Assembly (NCBI RefSeq): GCF_015207655.1
Contig: NZ_JADEWN010000017.1
Location: forward strand, 1 to 64,000
From: Gloeocapsopsis crepidinum LEGE 06123
Lineage (GTDB): Bacteria > Cyanobacteriota > Cyanobacteriia > Cyanobacteriales > Chroococcidiopsidaceae
Length of the DNA stretch: 64,000 bases
Direction: 5' to 3'
Shown: positions 1 through 10,671 of the stretch, piece by piece
Layout: every line of letters starts with the position of its first letter
Position numbering within the stretch: position 1 is the first letter of the stretch
Program-made: the position numbers and the translations under genes
Notes under the pieces: generated by a model
The model's database searches: none
What the model was told of the DNA's origin: nothing
The model's input: the letters and a program-made list of their open reading frames with translations, nothing else

Positions 1-2
1 CC

Positions 3-110
3 CCAACTACTGCATTCAGGGTTGATCTTCTCATTGCCACTGCACTCGATTTAATTAATCCCGTGCATTTGAAAAACTGGTTTACTCACTGTTGCTACTG
101 TGCCTCATAA
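3..110 (+). mobile_element. 3' end of an IS630-type transposase gene (partial)
   Basis: Frame 3 is open from the window edge to a TAA at 108-110. It reads as a C-terminal tail ending in the residues NWFTHCCYCAS, a Trp/His/Cys pattern I associate with the end of cyanobacterial IS630-family transposases. The catalytic DDE core lies outside the window. The frame overlaps the GTG of the following STAS reading frame by a few bases, so the element end must lie just after position 110. IS630 elements insert at TA. The family call rests on the tail only and is moderate. Confidence 0.5.
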
Positions 111-345
111 AACTGCAATAGGCTGTATATTAATTAACTTTGAAAACGTTAAACAAATAGACAGCTCAGGACTAGGTGGATTGATTGCAATCCAAAGAGT
201 TGTACATACAGCCAATAGTAAAGTGTTTCTCTGCTCAATTCATGGTCAAGTTAAAATGTTGTTTGATTTGACAAAGATGAATGAAATATTTCGAGTTTTT
301 AATAGCTTACAAGAATTTCAAGAAGAAGTTGTTAATCTACAATAA
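100..345 (+). pseudogene. STAS-domain anti-anti-sigma factor, N-terminally truncated
   Basis: The 81 codons carry the second half of a STAS domain: the DSSGLGGL motif holds the serine (Ser23 from the GTG) that an anti-sigma kinase phosphorylates, followed by the helix/strand pattern to the C-terminus. Full-length SpoIIAA-like proteins have roughly 40 more residues before this motif. The frame is closed by a stop at 70-72, and the upstream DNA reads as a transposase tail in another frame, so the 5' part was probably removed by an insertion element. A GTG at 100 could still start a short product, but the first strands of the fold would be missing. The neighbouring phosphatase and kinase genes are its expected partners in a partner-switching module. 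Confidence 0.65.
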
Positions 346-347
346 AA

Positions 348-1541
348 TTATAATTCTGGATTTAATGCTGATAGGTTAAACTGAATTTTCAGTAAAGATA
401 AATCATCTTCAAAATTGCTACCTTGGTTCAAGTTCTGAAGATAATTTAATAATTGCTTTAGATGATTATGTTGTTGGTGTGAGTCAGCTAGCAACTGCAC
501 AAAAGCTTCTTTTCCCAAAATACTACCATTGGGTTGAGAGATTTCGTATGCGCCATCACTAAAAATATATAAAGTACTTCTTTGTTGAAGATATACAGAT
601 TCGTTCTCAAAATCAGCATCAGGTAAAAAGCCGATTGGCAGACCTGGAGAACCTAATTGTTGAACTTGAGTTGTAGTATCACCTACTAATAATATAGCTG
701 GTGGATGACCAGCACTAGCATAACTAATTTGATGCCGACAGCGATCGTAAACTCCATACCAAATTGTGAAGTATTTATCGTCATGTTCGCTCATCTGAAA
801 AGCATAGTTGAGCGATTTGAGCACTTCGCTGGGTTGGCAAAAGTTAGTGTTGGGTAGAGATTGCGATCGCAAGAGATTAAGTACTGAGACTGATAGTAGT
901 GCTGAACCGACTCCGTGTCCCGATACATCGAGTAAATAAAGCACTAAATGATCGTCGTCTATCCAGTAGTAGTCAAAGCTATCGCCTCCGAGTTGGGCTG
1001 AAGGAATAAATAAGGTTTCAGTTGTTACCGTTCCTGTGAGTGGGGCAGGAAGAAGCGATCGCACATAGCTACCTGCGTCGGCTAATTCTGTTTCCAAAAG
1101 TTGTTTTTGGTGTTGTAAATCTTGATTTAAAGCTTCTAGTACTTGTTTTTGGTGTTGTAAATCTTGATTGAGTTGGTATAACCGCAATCCTGCTCTCACT
1201 CTTGCTTTTAATTCATTAATATCAATTGGTTTAGCAAGAAAATCATCAGCGCCAGCATCAAGCCCAATTACTCGATCTTCAACTTCTCCTCGTGCAGTTA
1301 GTAGAATGAAGAAAGTTGTTGATAATTTTGAATTAGCTTTTAGGCAGCGACACACGTCAAGTCCGTTAATAGGAGACATCATCCAATCGCACACAATTAA
1401 TGCTGGATGTATTTGTTGTGCTTGCGCAATTCCTTCTTCACCACTACTAGCCACTGTAACAGTGTAACCTTGGTTTTGTAATGCTCTTTTCAGCACCATC
1501 CGAATAGTAGGATCGTCATCAATAATGAGAATTTTAACCAT
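348..1541 (-). CDS. Response regulator with PP2C-type (SpoIIE/RsbU) phosphatase output
   Basis: This protein joins a receiver domain (about 1-120) to a PP2C-like serine phosphatase (about 165-390). The receiver has the acidic pocket at residues 8-10, the phospho-acceptor Asp52, Thr82 and Lys104. A linker of about 40 residues contains a tandem repeat of the unit NQDLQHQKQ, probably a coiled coil. The phosphatase shows metal-binding aspartates in the segments GGDSFDYY and LLDVSGHGVGSALL. RsbU-type enzymes dephosphorylate a STAS anti-anti-sigma factor; here phosphorylation of the receiver would control that activity. It converges on the STAS fragment (2-bp gap) and is divergent from an anti-sigma kinase gene, which together form a partner-switching set. 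Cytoplasmic; no membrane segment seen. Confidence 0.88.
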   Translation of the reverse strand: MVKILIIDDDPTIRMVLKRALQNQGYTVTVASSGEEGIAQAQQIHPALIVCDWMMSPINGLDVCRCLKANSKLSTTFFILLTARGEVEDRVIGLDAGADDFLAKPIDINELKARVRAGLRLYQLNQDLQHQKQVLEALNQDLQHQKQLLETELADAGSYVRSLLPAPLTGTVTTETLFIPSAQLGGDSFDYYWIDDDHLVLYLLDVSGHGVGSALLSVSVLNLLRSQSLPNTNFCQPSEVLKSLNYAFQMSEHDDKYFTIWYGVYDRCRHQISYASAGHPPAILLVGDTTTQVQQLGSPGLPIGFLPDADFENESVYLQQRSTLYIFSDGAYEISQPNGSILGKEAFVQLLADSHQQHNHLKQLLNYLQNLNQGSNFEDDLSLLKIQFNLSALNPEL

Positions 1542-1798
1542 TTAAAAATTAAGAAGTGTTGCTTACATAAAATTTGAGCTTTGGGGTGTGAGTATGCTGT
1601 CAGATAATCTGTTCACATAGAAGATAGTAGACAATATATATTTTTTATATTTATAACAATTTACTCAATATCTTATTGCTACTTACTTAACTATTTTAAC
1701 TGATTGTTGTTTTGTTAGTTTTGAGTGAAATAAATTCTTCAAACCAACAAATAGTTTGCTATAGTCTATATATTAATTAAACTTAGTGGATTTGACAA

Positions 1799-2242
1799 TT
1801 GATTCACAAAATAAATTTTCAAGTTAATACTGAGTTAACTGCTTCATCTCAAGTAATGGAGTGGTTTAAGCAGTTAAATGAGCCTCCATTAAATAATGTA
1901 ATTTGGTGGCAATGTCAAACATTGCTACAAGAAGCCTTTATTAATATTGTTGAACATGCTCATAGAGGACTACCACAAGAAACTCCTGTGGAACTTGAAG
2001 CGATAAGAAGCAACGAATTTATAGAAATCTTGATTTGGTCATATGGTTTAGCTTTTGACTTAGAGCAGAAGCTAAAAGAAACCCCTGAAATTGAAGAAAT
2101 TGAGGGTGAAAGAGGGCGTGGGCTAAAAATTATGTCATTGCTTGCGGATGAACTCAGCTATAAGCGTACAGAAGGCGATCGCTATTGTTTATATATAAAA
2201 AAATACTATAGTAGAGGTCAGGATTCAGAGATCAGAATTTAG
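1799..2242 (+). CDS. Anti-sigma regulatory factor, GHKL serine kinase (RsbW-like)
   Basis: A 147-residue protein with the GHKL ATPase fold of RsbW/SpoIIAB kinases. The N-box is in the segment around residues 38-60 (QEAFINIVEHAHRG) and the G2-type ATP-lid motif is GRGLKIM near residue 103. Such kinases bind a sigma factor or other client and phosphorylate the serine of a STAS partner. The frame is closed by TGA at 1793-1795, so the first possible start is TTG at 1799; no better start exists. The gene is divergent from the PP2C phosphatase with a 257-bp AT-rich gap. With the STAS partner disrupted, the kinase may be orphaned locally or may use another STAS protein. Confidence 0.8.
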   Translation: MIHKINFQVNTELTASSQVMEWFKQLNEPPLNNVIWWQCQTLLQEAFINIVEHAHRGLPQETPVELEAIRSNEFIEILIWSYGLAFDLEQKLKETPEIEEIEGERGRGLKIMSLLADELSYKRTEGDRYCLYIKKYYSRGQDSEIRI

Positions 2243-2317
2243 AATTAAAAGTCAGTTTTATCAATAGTTCTGAGCTTATTTAATTTCCTAATTATATTGA
2301 CCATTACTATGTACAAA

Positions 2318-5300
2318 TTAAGTTGATAGTTTATTTAAGAAAGCTTGAATATGCATATGAGATGCGGTAATCTCTGCTAATAACTCATCCGTTCCTGACA
2401 AATTTTGGGCGCGAGCTTTTTGTTCAAGTATGACAGTAGATGCGTGCATTGTTTTTGCCCCAATGTTAGCACTCGCACCTTTAAGATGATGTGCTTGTTG
2501 CTCTACTTGTAGAAAATTGGCAGAAGCGATCGCAAGTTTCAATACTTCTAAACGGGCTTGAGTATCTTCAACAAACATTTGCAATAGTTCAATTTCAAAT
2601 TCTTTGCTACCTTCTGAAAGTTGGTGCAGTTGTTCCCAATCAATCAGATCAAAAGAATCAGTTTTTGGTAGTTGTACAGTTATTTCTGAGTCTAATTGAC
2701 AACTCCAGTACTCTAAGATCGCGGCTAACTTTTCTTTTATGACTGGCTTGCTAAGATAATCATTCATCCCAGCATCAAGACACATTTGTTTGTCTTCTTT
2801 CATCGCATTAGCAGTCATGGCAACAATGATGGGCTGACGCTGATTAGCAAAACCTGTGTACTGACGACGAATTGCTTGCGTTGTTGCAATACCATCGAGA
2901 ATAGGCATTTGGCAATCCATTAAAATTAAGTCATAGGGAATTTTTTCGAGGAGTGCCAAAACTTCCTGCCCATTGGCAGCAACATCAGCGGTATATCCCA
3001 AAGATTGAAGTTGTTTGAGAGCAACTTTCTGATTAACTAAATTGTCTTCGGCAAGTAGAATTTTGAGTTTAGATGTACCATTTGATAATTCACGCTGAGG
3101 TAACTGGGAACTTACGATGAGATTATGACTTAGACTACTTGAACTTGGCTCGACGTAGTTTTCTAAGCAAGACATTACTTTATTGAGTAATTTATAAGGA
3201 ATTTTTTCGAGGAGAGCTAAAGCTTCTTTGCCATTTGTAGCAATATCTGCGGTATAACTCAAGCTGCGGAGTTGCTGGAGAAATTGCTGCGAGTTACGTT
3301 CAGCTACAGGATAATTGTGATGAGTAGCAGTTGTAGCAAGATGAGAGTTGAAAGAATTTGCAATATTGGTTATATCAAGTCTTTTGTTTAAAATGTTCAT
3401 CATTGTGTCAAGCAACCGCGATGGTTTGACAGGTTTAACCAAGTAAGCTGCAAATCCAATTTTTTTTGCCTGCTGTACTTCATCGTGTTGATTTGTAGAA
3501 GTGAGCATAATCAACGGTAAATCTGCCAGTAGGGAATTTGCTTTAATTTGTTCGCCTAACATCAAGCCATCGATTTCGGGCATTTGCATGTCAACCAAAG
3601 CAAAATCATAAGGTATGTTCTGCTTGTAAGCCTGTTGTATGCATTCCAGGGCAGCCGCAGCACTATCAGCCTCATCAACATGCATACCCCAACGCGTCGC
3701 TTGATGGTAAACTACTTTGCGATTGGTTGCGTTATCATCGACAACTAGCAAGCGCAGATTGCGTAAATTACTCAGTCGTCCTGGTTGGGTAGGGTTGAGT
3801 TGTTTGACAAAAGGAATTTCAAACCAGAACTTTGAACCTATTCCCAATTGACTTTCTATACCAATCTCTCCGCCCATGAGAGTGACAAGTTGCTTGCAGA
3901 TTGCCAGTCCCAAACCAGTACCACCATACTTGCGAGTCGTCGAAGCATCGACTTGAGTAAATGGTGCAAAAAGCTTGTGTTGATCTTCAAGGCTGATACC
4001 AATCCCTGTATCTGCAACAGTCAAGCGGATGATGGCAATGCTGGAAGATTCTGATTGCAATTCTGCCCGTACTACAACTTCTCCAGTGCTAGTAAACTTG
4101 ATGGCGTTGTTGATTAAGTTAGTCAAAACTTGACGCAGCCTTCCTGCATCTCCTTGGAGGTAGGTAGGAACATTGCTGTAGATAAGTCCTGCAATTTCCA
4201 AGTTCTTGGTGTGGGCTTGGGGAGCAAGTAATTCTAATACTTCGTCGATACAGGTTGATAAATCAAAATTGAGAGTTTCTAACTCCATCTCTCCAGCTTC
4301 GAGTTTTGATAGATCCAAAATCTCGTTGATTAAGCATAGAAGTGCATCTCCACTTGTGCGAATTATATTCAGAAAATCTCGCTGTTCGGGTGTGAGAGAA
4401 GTATCTAATAGTAAACCTGTCATTCCTAACACTGCATTCATCGGAGTGCGAATTTCATGACTCATATTCGCCAGGAAGGAACTTTTTGCTTGCGATGCTA
4501 ACTCGGCTTGGTGATGTGCAACTTCGAGTTCTTGACGCTGACGGGTTTCAGCTTCAAGCAGCTGGGCTTGAACTAAGGCAATACCTACTTGATCGGCAAG
4601 TTGACGGAGGAGATCAATTTCAAAGCGGTTCCATTGCCTGAGATTGGAACATTGATGAACAATAAGTAAGCCACACAATTCTTCTTTTAAGAGAATCGGA
4701 ACGACTAAATTTGCTTTAACACCGAATTGTTCGAGTATTTCAATGTGTTGCGGTTGAACATCTAAGATTTCGATGTTTGCAATGTCTTGTGTTTTTAGTT
4801 GACGGTATTGCTGGAGGCGATACTGCTGGTGATATTCTTCTTGGAAGTAGGAATCAGTGAGGTGTTGCCCGCGAATTGCAGGCAATCCAGGAACAACGGC
4901 TTCAGCAACAATGCTGCCAATACTATCAGGTGTGACGTGGTAGATCAAAACGCGGTCAGTTTGAAGAATATTTTGGACTTCAGTAACGGTAGTTTGAAGA
5001 ATGTCTTCAATTTGTAACGACTGACGAATTTTGAGCGTGATTTCAGTGAAGAGTTGCGATCGCTGTGTTTGCAGTTGCAGTTCTTCTTCTGCTTGTTTTT
5101 GTTCAGTAATATCAATTGCTACCCCACCAAGTAAGAGTTGTCCAGATGCATCTTTGATCGGAAACTTAAAGGATAGCCAATAACGCTCACGTCCATCAGG
5201 AGTTGGAACACACTCGATTAACTCTATGGTTTGACCTGTTGCTAGAACTGCCAGATCGTTTTCACGCAACTGTTTTGCTGTTTCTGCTGGTAGCCAAGCA

Positions 5301-7945
5301 GCATCATCCTTACCTTGTAAATCAGCAAGTTTTACATCAAACATCTGCTCCATTGGTTCATTAATGTAAATGTGACGTCCTTTAGCATCCTTAATAAACG
5401 CCATGACTGGGCTATTGTTCATAAAAGTTTTGAAGCGATTTTCACTTTCACGCAGTGCGGATAAAGCTTGTTCGCGTTCAGTAATATCGCTAGCAATTGT
5501 TAAAAACCCAGTAATATTTTTTTGAGAATCACACAATGGTGTAACTGACAAAAGAACGGGAAAGCGACTGCCATCTTTGCGAATGTAAGATAATTTATGT
5601 TCTTCAGTTTCGCCGTGGCGTGCCCTTGTCACCAATTCATCAAACAGCAAACTCATGACATTGCTTGACTCAGGAGGTTCGCCAACTATTTGGGCAATTT
5701 CATAAATATCGTGAAGTATGATTGGTGTTGTTTGACCAATAACTTCGGCTGGAGCGTACTTTAACCATTTTCGCGCGCACTGATTGAAAGTTGTAATCGT
5801 ACCATCTAAATCAGTAGAAATGATTGCGTAGTTGGCACTGTCTAAAATTGCGCGTTGCAGCGTCATTGTTTTTTGCAAAGTTTCCTCTGCCAGCTTACGC
5901 TTGATAAACTGACCGATTTGGCTACCAATCGCCGCCATCATTTGCAGCAAGTCTGCGTCGGGTTCTTGACTTTTGCGATTAAAGAACACGATGACACCCA
6001 GTTTCTCATTACCGCTGTGAATGGGAAAACCTAAAGCGCTGCGTAATCCAACTTTCGTTGCAATTGCTGTGCGGTGAAAATCAGGATCTTGGCTAATGTC
6101 AGCAATCCAAAGTGGTTCTCTACTTGCCCAAACACGCCCAGGTAGCCCAACTCCAGGAGTAAATGTGGTCTGTTGTGCGATCGCTTCAAATTCTTCAGCA
6201 GCAGCAAATGGTAAATGCCAGGTGTGTACGCAATGTAATACATTTTGCGGATTAATACTCCACAGTTCGCTAAACTCCCACTCTAAGCTTTCGCAAACTG
6301 CTTGCAAAATTTTGGGAGTAGCAATACTCAGTGTTGCTGATTCTGCTAATACTTTTGTGATTGCATGTTGTGTGACTAATCGCTGTTCGGCTCGTTTACG
6401 TGCAGTAATATCTATACCAGTGTTTACAATATACTCAATTTCATTTTGGTCATCCACAAGCACATTTTTTGACCAAGTAATCCAACGGTAATTACCGTTC
6501 TTTGTTCTCCAGCAGCTTTCTTCCTCTTTGGGAAATTGATCAGCTTTGAGTTCGGTAAAGTTAGTTTTGACTACTTCTGCTTCTTCCGGTAGTAGAAATA
6601 AATTCCAGAAATACCTATCTCTGACTTCATCAAAGGAATAACCTGTGATCTGTTCGCAGGAGGTATTAAACCGCACAATTTGCCCTTGAGAATTCAGAAC
6701 AAAAACTAACGCGCTAGCCGTATCAACTACTGCAGAAATAAAGTTGCGTTCTTTTTTGAGGGACTCTTCGATCTGCTTGCGTTGAGTAAATTCGTCATAA
6801 ATTAAATAATAAACATATGCCAGAATGACAAAAATGATCAGAATAGCGATCGCTAGTGTAACAAAGGTGTTGCGAACACTAGCTTTTTCGGCGGCTGACT
6901 GTTGCTGTAGTCGTGTTTTTGCCTCTTGTTCTATTTCATAGATATTCTCACGAATGACATCCATGAGGTACTTGCCTTGATTGGTTGAAAGTAGCTGTAA
7001 AGCAGCTTCAAACCCTTGTTTTTTTCGCAAGTCAATAATTGATTTAAGTAAATTGAGTCTAGTACCAATTAACGATTCAATTTGATAAATTTGCCCTTGT
7101 TGAATAGGTTGATCGGCTGTTAGTTGCTTAAGTGCTTGAAGTTTTTGAGGTATGTTTTGTATTGCGGCATGATATGGCTCTAAATAAGCCTCTTCTCCTG
7201 TCAGGATATAGCCTCGCTGACCCGTTTCAGCGTCTTTTGCATAAGAGAGTAATTCTTCTAGGGTGTAAATTTTAACTTGAGTTTTGGCAACTTGGTTGCT
7301 ACTTTCTACAAGTCCTCTGATGCTGTGATAGGAAACAGTACCAATCAAAACTAATAATAACGATGCCAACCCGAAACCTCCAGCAATTTTTTTAAAGAAT
7401 TGTTGGCGAGTTTTCTGCGAACGAGTTTTTTCTGTATGAACCAGTAGTAAAGTAGCTAAATTGCGCCGGAGTTCAAGTTGCTTGATAACTTGGCGACCGA
7501 GAAGTCTAAGTGCTTCTACTTGTTCAGGGCTAAGATTTCGTGGTACTTGATCGACTACACAGAGTGTTCCTAAGGCATATCCTTCAGGATTAATCAATGG
7601 TACACCAGCATAAAACCGGACAGGAGGTTTTGATGTGACATATGGATTTTTTGCAAACCGTTCATCGGCTAGTGTATCCGGTACGACCAAAACATCAGAT
7701 TCCAGAATCGCATGAGCGCAAAAAGCAATGTCTCGTGGTGTTTCTAGCGCCTCTATCCCAACCTTGGACTTGAACCACTGCCGATTGGTATCAACTAGGC
7801 TGACTAAGGCGATTGGAGTTCCACAAATATATGCAGCTAGGCGAGTAAGTTCATCAAAGGCAACTTCGTTAGGCGTATCAAGAATTTTGTACTGTAGAAG
7901 TGCTTCAATTCTTTGGGCTTCGTTATCAGGTAGTGGTGCTTTCAT
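2318..7945 (-). CDS. Very large hybrid sensor histidine kinase (GAF-CHASE3-PAS/GAF-HisKA-HATPase-REC-REC-Hpt)
   Basis: A 1,875-residue phosphorelay protein. In order: GAF (about 1-170); membrane helix (about 190-210); CHASE3-like periplasmic helical domain (210-360); second membrane helix (362-385); PAS (400-525); GAF (530-690); two PAS domains (700-955); GAF (960-1125); HisKA with the SHEIRTP phospho-His box near 1160; HATPase with N, G1 (DTGIGIS) and G2 (GGTGLGL) boxes (1260-1365); receiver 1 (1390-1515, VVDDN and [10 protein letters not shown]); a degenerate half receiver (about 1550-1585); receiver 2 (1625-1745, AEDN and [10 protein letters not shown]); Hpt domain with HHLKG near 1820. 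All relay residues in the intact domains are visible. The half receiver is nearly identical in part to receiver 2 and looks like a recent duplication remnant. No dedicated output regulator is adjacent. The ligand is unknown. Confidence 0.93.
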   Translation of the reverse strand: MKAPLPDNEAQRIEALLQYKILDTPNEVAFDELTRLAAYICGTPIALVSLVDTNRQWFKSKVGIEALETPRDIAFCAHAILESDVLVVPDTLADERFAKNPYVTSKPPVRFYAGVPLINPEGYALGTLCVVDQVPRNLSPEQVEALRLLGRQVIKQLELRRNLATLLLVHTEKTRSQKTRQQFFKKIAGGFGLASLLLVLIGTVSYHSIRGLVESSNQVAKTQVKIYTLEELLSYAKDAETGQRGYILTGEEAYLEPYHAAIQNIPQKLQALKQLTADQPIQQGQIYQIESLIGTRLNLLKSIIDLRKKQGFEAALQLLSTNQGKYLMDVIRENIYEIEQEAKTRLQQQSAAEKASVRNTFVTLAIAILIIFVILAYVYYLIYDEFTQRKQIEESLKKERNFISAVVDTASALVFVLNSQGQIVRFNTSCEQITGYSFDEVRDRYFWNLFLLPEEAEVVKTNFTELKADQFPKEEESCWRTKNGNYRWITWSKNVLVDDQNEIEYIVNTGIDITARKRAEQRLVTQHAITKVLAESATLSIATPKILQAVCESLEWEFSELWSINPQNVLHCVHTWHLPFAAAEEFEAIAQQTTFTPGVGLPGRVWASREPLWIADISQDPDFHRTAIATKVGLRSALGFPIHSGNEKLGVIVFFNRKSQEPDADLLQMMAAIGSQIGQFIKRKLAEETLQKTMTLQRAILDSANYAIISTDLDGTITTFNQCARKWLKYAPAEVIGQTTPIILHDIYEIAQIVGEPPESSNVMSLLFDELVTRARHGETEEHKLSYIRKDGSRFPVLLSVTPLCDSQKNITGFLTIASDITEREQALSALRESENRFKTFMNNSPVMAFIKDAKGRHIYINEPMEQMFDVKLADLQGKDDAAWLPAETAKQLRENDLAVLATGQTIELIECVPTPDGRERYWLSFKFPIKDASGQLLLGGVAIDITEQKQAEEELQLQTQRSQLFTEITLKIRQSLQIEDILQTTVTEVQNILQTDRVLIYHVTPDSIGSIVAEAVVPGLPAIRGQHLTDSYFQEEYHQQYRLQQYRQLKTQDIANIEILDVQPQHIEILEQFGVKANLVVPILLKEELCGLLIVHQCSNLRQWNRFEIDLLRQLADQVGIALVQAQLLEAETRQRQELEVAHHQAELASQAKSSFLANMSHEIRTPMNAVLGMTGLLLDTSLTPEQRDFLNIIRTSGDALLCLINEILDLSKLEAGEMELETLNFDLSTCIDEVLELLAPQAHTKNLEIAGLIYSNVPTYLQGDAGRLRQVLTNLINNAIKFTSTGEVVVRAELQSESSSIAIIRLTVADTGIGISLEDQHKLFAPFTQVDASTTRKYGGTGLGLAICKQLVTLMGGEIGIESQLGIGSKFWFEIPFVKQLNPTQPGRLSNLRNLRLLVVDDNATNRKVVYHQATRWGMHVDEADSAAAALECIQQAYKQNIPYDFALVDMQMPEIDGLMLGEQIKANSLLADLPLIMLTSTNQHDEVQQAKKIGFAAYLVKPVKPSRLLDTMMNILNKRLDITNIANSFNSHLATTATHHNYPVAERNSQQFLQQLRSLSYTADIATNGKEALALLEKIPYKLLNKVMSCLENYVEPSSSSLSHNLIVSSQLPQRELSNGTSKLKILLAEDNLVNQKVALKQLQSLGYTADVAANGQEVLALLEKIPYDLILMDCQMPILDGIATTQAIRRQYTGFANQRQPIIVAMTANAMKEDKQMCLDAGMNDYLSKPVIKEKLAAILEYWSCQLDSEITVQLPKTDSFDLIDWEQLHQLSEGSKEFEIELLQMFVEDTQARLEVLKLAIASANFLQVEQQAHHLKGASANIGAKTMHASTVILEQKARAQNLSGTDELLAEITASHMHIQAFLNKLST

Positions 7946-8288
7946 GAACCTTTACTCGCGATCGTCAAACTAATTCTTTTGTCACATCGAAATAAATGAA
8001 AGAAGTTTGAGTATCGATTCTCAATCTGCATTGAATAACAGCTTCGGACGTAGTACTGGATTTGCACTGTACACTCAGCAGATATAGTCGAATTTAAACA
8101 AGTAAGCACCACGGTTAGCACGCAAAAACAAGAACTCAGATTTATAGTTCCCTGATAAATGTTGATTTCGCACACCCAAATCCAAAATTTGATTATTGGT
8201 ACTTGGTAACTAACGCTACGGTTTACAAGTGTCAATTGCATCAGTATTATCTCCATCACGTTTTCATCGGTATGTGGTGGAGGATGCT
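7946..8288. other. Intergenic region between hybrid kinase and fmdA
   Basis: A 343-bp divergent promoter region. A leftward frame of 105 codons crosses it but has low-complexity, unconvincing content. I see no RNA or repeat. Its right end holds the Shine-Dalgarno GGAGG (8279-8283) for fmdA. Confidence 0.5.
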
Positions 8289-9464
8289 ATGCCAGAAGTT
8301 CTCTTCAAAGTTGACCTAAATAAACCATTTACTGAACAAGACTTGGTAGGTCATAATCGCTGGCATCCTGACATTCCTGCCATTGTGTCTGTTAATCCAG
8401 GATCGGTATTTCGGATCGAATGTAAAGATTGGACAGATGGACAGATTAGTAACAACGATAGCCCCAATGATGTGCGTGATGTTGATTTAAGTATGGTTCA
8501 CGTTTTGAGTGGACCTATTTGGGTAAATGGTGCGGAACCTGGAGATATCCTCGTCGTTGACTTGCTTGATGTAGGAACATTACCTGATTACGAATGGGGT
8601 TTTACAGGAATCTTCGCTAGAGAAAATGGCGGTGGTTTCTTAACAGAACACTTTCCTACCGCCCAAAAAGCGATTTGGGATATTCAAGGAATTTATACGC
8701 GATCGCGCCACATCCCCGATGTCAAATTTGCAGGAATTCCCCACCCTGGTTTAATCGGATGTGCCCCTTCAGCAGAATTACTGGCACAATGGAATAAACG
8801 CGAAGCTGATTTAGTGGCAACAAATCCTAATCGAGTTCCACCGTTAGCAAATCTACCCAATCCGAAAAATGCAATTTTAGGTTCCCTCACAGGCGCAGAA
8901 TACGATCGCGTTGCCCAAGAGGCTGCTAGAACTGTACCACCTCGCGAACATGGCGGTAACTGCGATATCAAGAATTTATCAAAAGGTTCGCGGATTTATT
9001 TCCCTGTATACGTCGAGGGTGCGAAACTCTCGATGGGAGATATTCACTTTTCGCAAGGAGACGGAGAAATTACCTTCTGTGGTGCGATTGAAATGGCAGG
9101 ATATCTCGATCTTCATGTTGATTTAATCAAAGGTGGTGTTGCCAAATATGGACTCACAAATCCTATATTCAAACCAGGTCCAGTTGAACCAAGGTATTCT
9201 GAGTATTTAGTCTTTGAAGGAATTTCTGTTGACGAATTTTCTGGCGAACAGTATTATCTTGACGCCCATGTTGCCTATCGTCGTGCTTGTTTGAATGCGA
9301 TTGAGTATTTTAAGAAATTTGGCTACACTGGCGAGCAAATTTATTTACTTTTAGGTTCTGCACCCGTTGAAGGAAGAATTAGCGGGATTGTTGATATTCC
9401 CAACGCTTGCTGCACGATCGCCATTCCTACCGCAATTTTTGAAAGAAATGTTTTGCCGTCATAA
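8289..9464 (+). CDS. fmdA: Formamidase (acetamidase/formamidase family)
   Basis: Predicted to hydrolyse formamide to formate and ammonia in the cytoplasm. The protein begins MPEVLFKVDL, the usual family start, and carries the FmdA/AmdA signature along its length: the HNRWHPDIP segment, the D-S-P-N-D segment, the GDIHFSQGDGE metal/active-site segment and the C-terminal C-C-T-I-A-I-P-T. The length of 391 residues is normal. An upstream in-frame GTG at 8229 would add 20 residues, but ATG 8289 has a clear GGAGG five bases before it and matches the family. FmdB lies 30 bp downstream on the same strand, a common pairing. Likely a nitrogen-scavenging gene; no regulatory site was identified. Confidence 0.92.
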   Translation: MPEVLFKVDLNKPFTEQDLVGHNRWHPDIPAIVSVNPGSVFRIECKDWTDGQISNNDSPNDVRDVDLSMVHVLSGPIWVNGAEPGDILVVDLLDVGTLPDYEWGFTGIFARENGGGFLTEHFPTAQKAIWDIQGIYTRSRHIPDVKFAGIPHPGLIGCAPSAELLAQWNKREADLVATNPNRVPPLANLPNPKNAILGSLTGAEYDRVAQEAARTVPPREHGGNCDIKNLSKGSRIYFPVYVEGAKLSMGDIHFSQGDGEITFCGAIEMAGYLDLHVDLIKGGVAKYGLTNPIFKPGPVEPRYSEYLVFEGISVDEFSGEQYYLDAHVAYRRACLNAIEYFKKFGYTGEQIYLLLGSAPVEGRISGIVDIPNACCTIAIPTAIFERNVLPS

Positions 9465-9494
9465 CTGTTAGCAATTAGCAAAAGAGAAGAATTC

Positions 9495-9761
9495 ATGCCG
9501 TTATACGAATTCCGTTGCAATACCTGTGGGTCTTTTGATGCATGGCGGAGTATGGCACAAGCTAGCGAACCGATGTTGTGTCCAAGTTGCGATACTCTAG
9601 CAAAAAGAATCTACTCAGTCGCTGGTTTAATTTTTACACCTTCGGCTTTGAGTCGCCGAATTGAACAAAGTGCTGAACCAAAAGTTCAACAGCGTCAATC
9701 ACACGCACACTCCCACGATCGCAACCAGCACCAAGGGCGTCCTTGGATGATTGGTCATTAG
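9495..9761 (+). CDS. fmdB: FmdB-family zinc-ribbon protein
   Basis: An 88-residue protein opening MPLYEFRCNTCG with two CxxC pairs (around residues 8-11 and 29-32), which form the zinc ribbon of the FmdB regulatory-protein family. The C-terminal third is rich in His, Gln and Ser and probably disordered; the His cluster could bind metal. It follows fmdA by 30 bp with AAGAGAAGAA before its ATG, so both are likely cotranscribed. FmdB proteins were named from amidase operons; their biochemical role remains poorly defined, and a regulatory role for the formamidase is inference from location. Confidence 0.85.
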   Translation: MPLYEFRCNTCGSFDAWRSMAQASEPMLCPSCDTLAKRIYSVAGLIFTPSALSRRIEQSAEPKVQQRQSHAHSHDRNQHQGRPWMIGH

Positions 9762-9786
9762 CATAAGTCAAAAAAGTATTGTGATG

Positions 9787-10653
9787 TTAGGTAACTTGAT
9801 GAATTGATAACTGCCAAAGTTGAATTTTATAACACAGATGGCGCTCAAAAATTGTGCGTGCTGCTAACCCTTCAACAATCGGCTTTTCTAACCAACGTTT
9901 AGACGCCCAACGCCCCAGTGCATGTAACGGCGGAACTGCGATCGCCACTACATCAGCAATATATTTAACAGTAGTCAGCCCAAAAGTACGGAAGTTATCA
10001 ATACATAAGTCAATTGTTGGCGCAACTTGAGTTGAGATGTCCTCAGACTTGATTAACTTAAATCCAGCTTGGATCAAAGCCGCGTGAAGTTCACTAGCGA
10101 CATGACAATTAGAAAAAATGCCCTCTCGATATTCCGCATCAGAACGCATCATATCTGCAAGCAACAGGTAGCCATCATTACTTAGTAAACGAACCGCACC
10201 TTGAGCTAAATCTTCAACAGCAATATATTGGCTACTTTCACTGAACAAAAGTAGATCGTAGGGGTGTGATGTGTGAAAATCTTCAAATCTTGTTAAATAG
10301 AAAAGTACTTGACCGTTAGTATTTTTGATAAACCTTTCTTGTTGAAGTGCATCGGGTGCTAATCCCTCGACAATAAAACCGCGATCGCACAAATATGTTG
10401 CGTTACCACCGATACCACAACCTACGTCGAGGACAGTTTTTGTCTCCTCTGGAATGAAAGTCAAAAGCTTCGCTGCATAGGCTTCTTGCGCTGCACGCAG
10501 GCGAGTTAAAGTCAATTCCTCACCTTTTTCCGGTAGTGGTTCCCAATACCCATAATGAAGATAGGAGGAATTTGTGAGTCCCATATAATAATCTATCGCT
10601 GCATTTTGGTAGCGAGTTGGTTTGGGAATATTAGTTGCTTTTGGCTTAGTCAT
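9787..10653 (-). CDS. SAM-dependent class I methyltransferase
   Basis: A 288-residue methyltransferase. The SAM-binding motif I VLDVGCGIGGNATYL lies near residues 79-93, followed by an acidic residue after strand 2 and the LLLFSESSQYI motif near 135. The N-terminal part (YYMGLTNSSYLHYGYWEP) resembles small-molecule methyltransferases. The substrate is not evident. It is the last gene of a leftward trio with 18 bp to the upstream unknown gene; the trio follows a cobalamin riboswitch, so expression probably depends on B12 status. Whether the methyl substrate relates to corrin or metal metabolism is inference. Confidence 0.85.
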   Translation of the reverse strand: MTKPKATNIPKPTRYQNAAIDYYMGLTNSSYLHYGYWEPLPEKGEELTLTRLRAAQEAYAAKLLTFIPEETKTVLDVGCGIGGNATYLCDRGFIVEGLAPDALQQERFIKNTNGQVLFYLTRFEDFHTSHPYDLLLFSESSQYIAVEDLAQGAVRLLSNDGYLLLADMMRSDAEYREGIFSNCHVASELHAALIQAGFKLIKSEDISTQVAPTIDLCIDNFRTFGLTTVKYIADVVAIAVPPLHALGRWASKRWLEKPIVEGLAARTIFERHLCYKIQLWQLSIHQVT

Positions 10654-10671
10654 TAAGGCACACAGTAAGTT

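Noticed and set aside
7942-8259. 105-codon leftward frame between the hybrid kinase and fmdA
   Set aside because: It overlaps the fmdA leader, has no recognisable domain and odd composition (many Cys, Ile and Tyr), and overlaps the hybrid kinase start.
8229-8288. 20-codon extension of FmdA from GTG
   Set aside because: The ATG at 8289 has a strong Shine-Dalgarno and matches the family start.
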